Assembly (NCBI GenBank): GCA_028564675.1
Contig: JAOVVO010000339.1
Span: 1-64,000 of the forward strand
Direction: 5' to 3'
Source: Onchocerca lupi
Taxonomy: Eukaryota > Nematoda > Chromadorea > Rhabditida > Onchocercidae
DNA: 64,000 nt
Shown here one piece after another: positions 54,826 to 64,000 of the stretch. Below the pieces are notes generated by a model. That model saw nothing but the letters and a program-made list of their open reading frames with translations. It did not search any database and was not told the DNA's origin. Each line of letters begins with the position of its first letter. Position 1 is the first letter of the stretch. The position numbers and the translations under genes are program-made.

Positions 54826-54831
54826 TTTATT
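54826..54831 (-). terminator. Probable poly-A signal of the carboxypeptidase gene
   Basis: AATAAA on the minus strand, 56 nt beyond the carboxypeptidase stop codon; its position suits a nematode polyadenylation signal. Confidence 0.5.
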
Positions 54832-54886
54832 CTATTAGTTGATTGAAATAGTCGAAAAAACGTGGAATTTGAATTTTTGCATAAAA

Positions 54887-57800
54887 TTAAAACTTTGAAA
54901 GTGAAAAAAAAATGGGAAAAGAAAACGTGCCTTTTTGAAATCGTCGAAATTTACGTCGAATAAATTCTTTTTGTCGTAAATTTTCCAACCGATAATCTCT
55001 CCGAGATGCCATCATTGTTTTTGGTTTTGCTCTAATAGTTGTGATAGATGATGATTTTAATAATGGCGCTTTTGTTGTTGTAGTTTTAAATGGCTGTCGT
55101 GATGGGAAACGTGATGTTGCAAAGCGTAAATTGGATCGTGATTGATTGGTAATCAAATTAATTGAAATACCTGGTGCTACTGCTCCTGAAATATTGTGCT
55201 AAGTATTATTCTATTCATATTGGAAATATCTAAATTTTGATTTATTGTTGAAATTTTGAAATAATATTTGCACAATTTTTTAAATTATGAAAGAAAAATG
55301 GATGAACTTTGTGATCGTATAATTGCATTGATGACAACTCGTATACCAGCCCATGTTTCACGACCGGTTGGGATCAATTGTCGACGATCCAGAAGAAATC
55401 CATCATAATCTGAATTGAATTTAACATTATTTATTCTTTTTGATTTCAGTTTAATTTAATTTTGAATAATTTAACTTTATTTTATTAATGTTAATTCCAG
55501 GAAATTTTTTATGCATTATTCATTTAATTAAATAAATTCCGATTCAGTTTCAATTTTGCATTAATAACATTAATTTCTTTAAAATTTAACGACCATTTTA
55601 ATCACAACTTTTGTCACTAAACATTTGAATTATCTGAAAAAGTCAACTAACTAACCATTTTCACCTGGCCTTAGCTCAAGTAGATATACAAACTTCACTC
55701 CAGCTTTTGACTTAGCCCAATCATCTGAGCCACCTGATGAAGGATCTGAAGTATAATTTTATATATGAAAAATTTTTAATTATTAAAAATATCCTTAAAT
55801 TATTTATTATTAAATAATAAATCAAGGAATTTTAAATAATGCTAGAATTTTTCATAAATAATTTCGAAAATTTTATTAGCTTAAATTTATGTTTATCAAA
55901 ATTAATTGAATTTAAGAAATTTTCCTCGAATTTTTTTTCTAAATCGAATTTAGGAAAAAATTGTGTATGAAAAAGGTATACATAAAATATCAGCTCCGGT
56001 ACCAAATCGAAATTTTGTCCCGTAAACATCTTCGAGTGCTTTTACAGCTTGTTTTCCAACTTCTTCCTGAAAAAAAATAGTTTTTATGGAAAAAAAAAAA
56101 CTTTTTTCTCTTCATTTTTTCAGCCTTAATATATTTTATTTCGTATCATTAAAACTTAGAGAAAAATGGAAGAGAAAGTTTTCAAAAAATGCAATAAATT
56201 TGTTAAATTTAGTAATTTCGAAACAAGTTACTTTTTAGAACTATTTTCTCGAAAATAAAAAAAAATTCCCAGATTCAACTTCATTTCCTCTTACTCTTTA
56301 AAATTTCGAATTTATCAAAAAAAAAAAAGAAAAAAAAGAAAAATTTCCATTTTCAATCTGGATTAAATAAAAAAAAAAATAATTCTAAAATTTTGTTCAT
56401 TTTTCTTTCTTATTATTTTACAATAAATAGTATTAATATTTTCAATTATTCTATCTGTTAGATAAAATAAAATTATTAATTGAATAACTTATTGTATTTA
56501 TTTATTCTATCAATCAATATTTGCAATTTTTTATCATTACGATTATTTGGAACAATCATAGCGAATAATTCAATAAATCGTTTTATGAATCGATATTTTT
56601 ATCTTTAAATTTATCATTTCAAATTTAATATTGAAGTGAAATTTTAAAAATAAAAAAATTCTTACAAGATCATTAACATCATTAGGAAATGAACGACGTT
56701 GATGACTATACGGATGAATCCACATTTGACTATATGTATGCAAAGTGATAAAAGCATCAACTTTACCAAACATCTCTGCTGATAACAATTTATCACGTAT
56801 TGCTCTAAAATTAAATCATATATCATTTCATTATCACTATGCACTTTTAGTATTAACATTAAATGAAGAAAGTTTAAAAAAATTGATAGAAATCTATTTT
56901 ATCAAAGATATATGCCATCTTTTATCATCATAATTGGATAATTTGTTCTGTGAATAATTCCACAAATTGTTTTGCGAATCGACATTGTTATCTTTTATCA
57001 TTATGATTATTTGAAATATTCATGAAGAATAATTTGTTAATTTATTCTATGAAGCACTATTGTTATCTTTTATCATTTATGATCATTTGGAATATTCGTA
57101 AAGCATAATTTGATAACTTATTCCATGAACCAGTACTCTTATCTTTTATCATTACGATTACATAGTAATTGACTGATAAAGAATTATCAATATTGCTAAT
57201 TTGATAGTTTACCTTATCAGTCGATATTTTTATTTTTTATCATTATGATTATTTAGTAAATTGCATGTAAATTAATAAGTATTGATGGTTTGAAATTCGA
57301 ATTTTATAAAATTTCGGCGAAAGGTGAATATGCTTTAAAATATGTTCAAGAATTATTAGAAAATAAGAGAACTGATAAATAATAATTGTTGGCTTACGAT
57401 TAATATCATTTTTTCAAAATTAATCATTAATATGATAAAAATGATACCTTGTTTCAGGTTCGCTAAATGGTTTGCTACCATGATAGATTTCGGAACAAAT
57501 TTGTGAGCTTGATCCAGTTTCTGCAATTGAAGGAAAAAATTACAAGAAATGATTTTCTTATAGATCTGAAATCATATAAATATTTACATTACTCATAATA
57601 AGCAATTGTACAATTCCAATTCTTATTTTATAAATTTCTCTATTAGAATGAGTAATTTTAAATTTTCATATTTAAAAATTTGATCAAATTTCTGCAACTC
57701 AAAAAAAAGGGAAAAATTTCAAGAAATCCTTTAGTTATAAATCTGAAATTATATTAGCATTCAATTTGTATTTCTCATAATTCTATTTTACTAATTCATT

Positions 57801-60800
57801 TCATTTCTAATTTCATTTTACAACTCTTTTCTCGATAAAATCTTCATTATGATTGAGAATTACGATAAAATATTTTGATTGAAACTCCGATTTACATCAA
57901 TTATTACGTAAGTTTCTATTCGATTTAATTTCTGACATCACTTTTTGTAAAAATTATGACGATTTGAAATTGATTTTCAGTGACTGAATTTTTGAAAAAC
58001 CTGTCTTTACTATTTTTTATAATTTTAGTAGGAATATTTATTCCTATTACAGCATGAATAATTATTTTCTCCTTTTATTCCGTTTTTTTTCCCCAATTTA
58101 ATTGTAAAAATTGTAAAAATGAAATCGAACAAACCTCCCCAATAAAAATCGAAATTTCGATTTAAATCAACTCCGGTACAGCAACGTTGGCGATACCATT
58201 GATCTTTAAAACATGTTATCTTACCACGATTTTTCCTCCAAAATCTTGCCTTAAAATTTAAAAAAAAAAAAAGTAGTGAAATATTTCAAAATCATTTTAG
58301 CCTAAGTTTTCTAAGTTTCCTAATTTATTTGCTTACTTTATATTTTGTATAGATAATGCTGTCATTTAATCAACTTATCATAGATAATAATATTTGAACT
58401 TGGAAACTATTATATAATAAATACTTTCAATATAAAATAAAATAACAATATGAAATCAGTATGAAAATGTATCGAATGCATAAAATGATTAACTTAGAAC
58501 TCATTTGACTTTTTTCATTTGGAGTTTTTTTTTTTTTTTTTTAAAATCGGGTAAAGTTTATATGACTAATTTTTTTCGGCGTAAAACTTTCATAAAATTT
58601 TTATTAAATCTTTCAGGTTTGTTTTTTTTTAAATTTTACATTTATAACGAGAATAGTTAGTGTTAAAACATATCTAAAAAAATCCATAAAAAAAAAAATT
58701 AAATTAATCGTAAAACAAATGATTTAAAACGTTGTGTTACTATGGGGAAAACAATGTCGCCTAATTAATAATAACGAAGAAGTTAATTAAATATCGTAAT
58801 TAATTATTATAATTACGTGTAAAATATTATTACAGCGTGAGAATTAGTAAATTTTTAAAAATTTATATCTAAAATACTTGTGGTGTTTGATCGGATCTTG
58901 AATATTCGTAACCATCCGGATTAACAACCGGCACAAAATAAAAATTCAGCGTATCAATATATGATGTAATTTGAGGATCAGTTCCATATTTTGATATTAA
59001 CTGAAATTTTTTTGCAACAAAATTTTGTAAAATATTTTAACAAAATATTTAAAGTTGAAAAACAATTTTAATTTAAATTTAAACCACTTGTCATTACTGT
59101 TTGACAAGTCATTTAAATTTTCTAACAGATTTAATCAAAAAATTATTATACTTTTGTAATTTCATGACATCTAAAAAAAAAAAAAAAAAAAAAAAAATGC
59201 AATCTTGAATTCACAATAGAAATGATGAAATATTAATTCGAATTGCATTTCAATTTCTTTTATTAGTCATTATAATCAGCAATAAAGCAAAATAAAAAAT
59301 TAAGAAATCAATTCGAATTTAATATCTTCATTTTTTTTTAAATCCCCCAACTAATAATAATTAAATTTGTAATTTTTTAAAATTTAATCAATTTCTTGCT
59401 AAAATTTACTTGATCAATGATATATAATACAGTATGAATGGAAGCCCATTCTCGAGCATGTATTCCACCATCAATCCAAATTATTCGCTTATCTGTTTTA
59501 TCAATTGGATTTCCAATATGAAAAAAAGAGAAACGAAAAAATTTAACTAAAAGATTTAATTCAAATTTAATTTAATTTAATTCAATTTTATCAACTTAAT
59601 CAATCAAAAAATTAGCAATATATAAATTAGTTTTTCAAAAAATCCGGAATAATTTTCAAATATTGTCAATTAATTAAAAATTTTTAAATCAAAATTTTTA
59701 TCAAAATTTTAAATATTTAAAGAAGCAATAAAAATTAGGTAAAAAAAAATGATGAATAAAAATAATGATAGGGATTTATTTATAATACTTTAATGCCTTT
59801 AATTTTTCGTCCTTCAAATGTTTGTCCAATAGTAAATACTTTTGCCATATTTGGATAGAAAGATTCAATATCATTAAGCCATGATATGATGATATCATAG
59901 GAATGATAATCACCAAATCGATATTTTGCTTTATTTTTATTTGAAGTTACATCCTTCCAACGTTTTGAGAATAAGTCCATAATTGAATTATTTGTTGCTG
60001 AATAATTTTGCAAATTTCCATTTCTTGGCTTACCTTCTCGTTCATACATTAACCTAAAAGTGATAATCAAGTATTCTTATCAATTTTTTAAAATTATACA
60101 TAAATTTAAAATCATCCACATCTGATAGACTTATCTTACAGCATAAATTCAAATTAACTTTAAATTATTTCTAAACTATTACAAACTTAAATTATTTACA
60201 TTTTTAAAACTTATTTCCTGATATAAACTCAATTATTTAAATGTAATAATTATTTTTTTGCATTTCGACAAATTTAAATTATTCATACTTTATAAATGTC
60301 ATTTCTCAGTACAAATCTAAATTTTTCAAATCCGAACTTATTTTTAAATAAGCTTATTTGTGAAACAAGTTTATTTCTAAACTTATTTATCAAATCTTAA
60401 ATTACATACATTTTACAGATTTACTTCTCAATATGAATCTGAATTATCTAGATTATGTATAAATTGAATTACTGATATTTTGCAGATTTACTCTCCAACA
60501 TGAATCAAAATTATTTGAACTTAAAAATGTTTTTAAATTATGCATAAAGTAATTATATTTTATGGATTTGTTTCTTTATATAAACTCAAATTATCTAAAC
60601 TTGAATCATCTTCAAATTATATGTAAATTCAAATTACTTGTATTTTACAGATTTATATTTCAACAAAAATCAAAATTACTTAGACTTGAAATTATTTGAA
60701 TTATACATAAATTGGATTATTGATATTTTTGCAGACTTACTTTCCAACACAAACAGAAATGAACTTGGATTACATGAATTGGGATTATTATTAAATTATA

Positions 60801-63027
60801 CATAAATCTAAAATATTTGCATCATACTTTTTAATACAAACTCAAGTTATCATAATTTAAAGTTAAAATTATTTTAATTGTGTATAAATTTAAATTCTAA
60901 CTATTATATATAAATTTAAATTAAATTATTTCATATTTCACATACTTACTTTTCAACATCATCGATTATAACTGTAAAGGTCATATTGTATTTCATAAAA
61001 AGATCTGTTAATGATGAAATTATCGGTGATTTTAACATAATATCCGCAGGTTGTCCAATATCTGTTGGTGAACGCCAAAAATTCAACTAGAAATGAAAAT
61101 TTGAAGATATTTCATTAAAATTGAAAATCAATAAACTAAAATATGTTGTACCGTAGCGTATTAATTAAACATCATTAATTTTTAAATTACAGAATATTTG
61201 ATAATAAAATATTAATGATTAGGAATATTGAGCAGATTATTTTATTTAGCATAGTAGTAATTACAATTTATAGTACTAGTTTTTAATAATACTAATTATA
61301 CTTGATGATAATATTAATTATACTCATAAAATTAATTATAAGCAGATAATAATTTGAAGTCTTAAATTATACAAATTAAAAAAATTAACAATTTTAGGGA
61401 GATTTCCAAAACCATGACTTTTGAAATATTTTATTAATTTTTAAGTGGCATTAATTATAAGTGGTAACAATGTTTGATATTTTCTTTAAATTTAAATTAG
61501 GACTGAAATTTCATATTCTATATTTTACAGTCACAGATAATAAAAGAACATAATTTTAATAATGATATGTATTAAATAAAAAAATTGCTTTAATTTATCA
61601 AAACATTTAAGTTATTCTTTCAATTTTAAGTCATGAAATTCAACTTTCTTAATTCATTATTTTCTAGAAAAAATTGGTTATGAATAATTACAATAAACGA
61701 TTAGTGTCAAGCTAATAATTTCTCTAAATTCTGATTTCAAATTTGAAATTACCACTTTTTTAACTTGTTGAAAAATTATTTTAAAATTTTTTCGTTCTAA
61801 AATTGCATTTCTAATTTTTCCTTCCTTTCAATTTTTCTCACCTTTCTTTTTTTCTTTTGAGTTATGCTTAATTTTTAAAAAATTTAAGCTATAAAAAAAA
61901 GTAATTATTATTATTAAATTATTGTAATAATCATTATTAAATTATTATTAATAAGTATTAAATTATTATTATCATGCAAATATTTATTTGTTTTTCGAAA
62001 CTTATCGAACTGAAAATTTAGCTCTTAACTTTCATTTTTTCATTAAATTCAAAATATTGATCTGCTGTTCAAAAAAAAAAGGTCAAAAGTAGAAGGAATA
62101 ATAATTTAATAATTAAAGGAAATTTAATACCAAAAAAAAATTCAATATCGCATATCTTATCATTTTCAAATAATTCCTTTTTTTTTACTAGAAAATCACT
62201 GACCATAAAAAGTTATCTAATTTTGAATATATTTTAAAATAATGTTTTAAATTCTATGAAAAATTAAAATCCAAAAAATTATAAAATTTTTGGAATTTCA
62301 AATAAAAAGTAGAATTAACTCTGTAATTCTTGTTGTTTTATTTCTTCAAAATTATTTTACAAATACATTAAGTTTCTTTCATTAGGAATTCCTGGAAATA
62401 TCACGATTTTTTGAACGGAAAATTTAAAAAAGTTTTGCAATAATTCGATTTAATTATATATTTTTCAAAATTCAAAGAAAAGACATGGGATAAAAAGCAA
62501 TCATAGTATTTATTTGAAATAGATTTACTATTAGTTTATCGTAAATTCCATTTAATTCACCAAAATGAAACCCTTGATTTATTTTAATTGATCAATAAAT
62601 GATTTTATCTTTTTGCAATTTACCTTAAAAGTTTGTAAATATGTCTCATTATGCATAAACTCTTACTTTTCCTTGAACTCTTAAGTTATATTCTTGGAAC
62701 ATGTCTTTATTATCTTTGAATAAAATGAAATTTACTTTCTTGCTAATTTTCTTCATCTACAAGAATTAGTTTCGAAAAGGAAAAACCATAGAATATAAGT
62801 AGAAAAATTAATGAAATTAAAATTTAATAATTACAGGTGCAATTAATTATCCGAATAGATCTGTTTTGAATTATTAAAAATATCAATTAAGTTATTAAAA
62901 ATTATTTAAAAAAGAGAAAGAAAAGAAAAGAAAAGAAACCTGCGATTCGGTTGATTCGTAGAGCAATTCGCTAATAATTGCTAATTGTCTTCTATTTTCT
63001 GGTATTGTTCGTATAACTTTGTATTTT
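54887..63027 (-). CDS. Zinc carboxypeptidase, family M14 (A/B subfamily), 5' end missing
   Basis: Twelve exons read right to left: 63027-62940, 61086-60950, 60053-59789, 59517-59410, 59000-58878, 58249-58135, 57520-57448, 56804-56666, 56066-55982, 55745-55656, 55409-55308, 55185-54887; about 540 residues. Exon 1 here (YKVIRTIPENRRQLAIISEL) is the activation propeptide; the signal-peptide exon was not found. Zinc ligands are HAREW (His, Glu) and the His of FITLHTYSQ. Substrate binding residues are the Arg in DLNRNFDFYW and the Asn-Arg pair; the catalytic Glu is in VYLLELRPGE. GGSDDWA places Asp where carboxypeptidase B has its specificity Asp, so it should remove C-terminal Lys or Arg. A basic, Ser/Thr-rich tail of about 100 residues follows the catalytic domain. 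Probably a secreted zymogen. The acceptor before the HAREW exon is not AG. Confidence 0.92.
56430..57280. repeat. Degenerate repeats flanking carboxypeptidase exon 8
   Basis: A unit of about 70-80 bp reading TATCTTTTATCATTA[CT]GATT, then ATTTGGAAT[AT]TTC and ATAATTT[GT][AT]TAA[CT]TTATTC[CT]ATGAA occurs about twice before (56480-56610) and four times after (56930-57250) the exon at 56666-56804. All copies share one orientation. The repeats occupy both flanking introns but not the exon. Confidence 0.65.
60120..60960. repeat. Intron of tandem repeats resembling the adjacent 5' splice junction
   Basis: The intron between carboxypeptidase exons 2 and 3 contains about eight imperfect copies of a 65-115 bp unit. 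Its core on the + strand, ACAGATTTACTTTCCAACA, matches the exon-intron junction at 60941-60958 (ACATACTTACTTTTCAACAT). Copies of this core lie near 60130, 60205, 60295, 60418, 60484, 60565, 60650 and 60733. Each is followed by AAA.TCAAAATTATTTGAACTT and TTATACATAAATT words. Confidence 0.75.
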
Positions 63028-64000
63028 CTGAATATTTTTTAAAAATGTTAAAGTTTTTTTTTTCAAATTAATTTATCCTATTAGCAAAGCATTAAACTAC
63101 AAAATTTCAACATTTTCTTGAGAAATGAAATGTAAAAATTTCAACAAATAAAAATTTAGAAGAATAAAATTGCAAAAAATTAAAAAAATTGTGAAATAAC
63201 TTTATTTTTTTTTGTAACTTTGCTAATTGATCTTTAAATCCTTTTTCATCATTATTATCAGTAAATAGGTCAAGATAATGTATCTATTTCCACGCAATTG
63301 TTCGAAATATCATTTAATTACTTCTGCGTAACTACATAAAAGTATCATTGTAAATTTGTTTGAAAGTAATTGAAAATTCAATTATCGAATCATCTAATTG
63401 AATCACATCAACATGATTCTAATGATTCATCGATGATTAAGTATGTTTTTATTAACTTTGGTAAAATTCATGATGTTTTCAAAAAATTTTCTTTTTGAAA
63501 TTCAAAAGAAAATATGCTCACTTTTCTCATAAATCAAAATTGTTCAGATTAAATTTTATGACAAAATTATTTACATTCTGCGAACATTTTACAATTAACA
63601 TAAAAATTATCGGTTCGAATTGATTAATTCGAATTCCTGGATTAATTTGAAATTGCAACCTTTTTAGACTCTCTTTTCTTTGATGACATTTATTTTCATA
63701 AAATTAAGAGAAATTCCGAAATTTTCGCTCAAATAATTATAAAATTATATTCACAACTTTAAGAAATGCTATTTTCAAGTAAAACTAAACTTATGAATTT
63801 GATTAAAAAATGAACTTTCTTATTTATAGATCTTCCCTAAAGTAAGATATGATTGATATATTTATATTGCAATCTTATTTTATAGAAAATAATTTTTTTT
63901 ACAAAAAATAAACATTATAAAAACTAAATTTTGACGATTTTTCAAATAATAAAAGAAAATTTTAGTTTTATGATCAAATTGTTTGTTCCATTAAATGATA
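63028..64000. other. Probable first intron or upstream region of the carboxypeptidase gene
   Basis: The first assigned exon begins in the middle of a codon (1 nt carried over), so at least one more exon with the start codon and signal peptide must lie upstream on the minus strand, here or beyond the window. I could not identify it. The stretch is otherwise A+T rich with no repeats worth naming. Confidence 0.5.

Larger units (their letters stand above)
51303..54886. other. Convergent intergenic region, BPI-like and carboxypeptidase genes
   Basis: 3.6 kb between two genes that end toward each other. It starts with the 3' UTR of the BPI-like gene; an AATAAA at 51777-51782 within an AAAT microsatellite is a possible poly-A signal. 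A TTTA microsatellite lies at about 52276-52297. A short tandem repeat and two hairpins are listed separately. GTATACT and AGTATAC (54622-54641) form a small inverted repeat. No exon seen. Confidence 0.55.

Noticed and set aside
63600..63640. GGTTCGAAT, resembling a tRNA T-arm
   Set aside because: No acceptor stem, D-arm or anticodon arm could be placed around it.
1..64000. CRISPR arrays or bacterial (Wolbachia-type) insertions
   Set aside because: No regular direct repeats with unique spacers, and no long intronless frame of bacterial type was seen.

Overview
This is a nuclear window from a nematode, probably a clade III (filarial-type) species. I infer this from the roughly 75% A+T composition, long A and T homopolymers, pyrimidine-rich TTTTCAG or TTTTAG splice acceptors, small exons split by A+T-rich introns, and nematode-style gene content. 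I cannot name the species. No bacterial-style genes, CRISPR array, intact transposon or complete RNA gene was found.

Layout, left to right. (1) Two exons (1776-2477, +) read like the middle lobe of a FERM domain and are probably part of a gene running in from the left. (2) A nuclear hormone receptor of the thyroid-hormone-receptor type (5392-13735, +; 8 exons, 367 residues). It has a full two-finger DNA-binding domain and a ligand-binding domain that stops before the AF-2 helix. AGGTCA-type half-sites lie upstream of its start and in intron 1. (3) Two tandem-repeat arrays (about 13.9-14.5 kb and 15.4-16.05 kb). (4) A BTB/T1 KCTD-like protein (16685-20444, -; 5 exons, 313 residues). (5) A repeat-filled divergent intergenic region (20.4-23.5 kb). 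(6) S-formylglutathione hydrolase/esterase D (23500-26307, +; 6 exons, 289 residues). (7) Transcription elongation factor TFIIS (27466-32615, +; 8 exons, 310 residues). (8) A 10-kb gene-poor stretch holding a decayed 28S rRNA fragment (36636-36900), a tandem repeat and an imperfect palindrome of about 1.5 kb. (9) A secreted BPI/LBP/CETP-family lipid-binding protein (42528-51302, +; 13 exons, 704 residues). (10) A zinc carboxypeptidase of family M14 with B-type specificity residues (54887-63027, -; at least 12 exons, 5' end not found).

The genes look functionally independent: transcription control (receptor, TFIIS), C1 and ester metabolism (esterase D), an adaptor of Cullin-3 type (KCTD), and secreted proteins (BPI-like, carboxypeptidase). 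I see no operon; the closest same-strand pair (esterase D and TFIIS) is 1.16 kb apart. Exon models were assembled by hand from GT/AG sites with reading phase checked at every junction. Within each full model the exon lengths sum to whole codons.

Most unusual points: a TR-like receptor lacking helix 12; a missing AG acceptor in the carboxypeptidase at the exon carrying its HxxE zinc site; an intron in the same gene apparently built from tandem copies of its own 5' splice junction; the 28S rRNA fossil; and the large palindrome.
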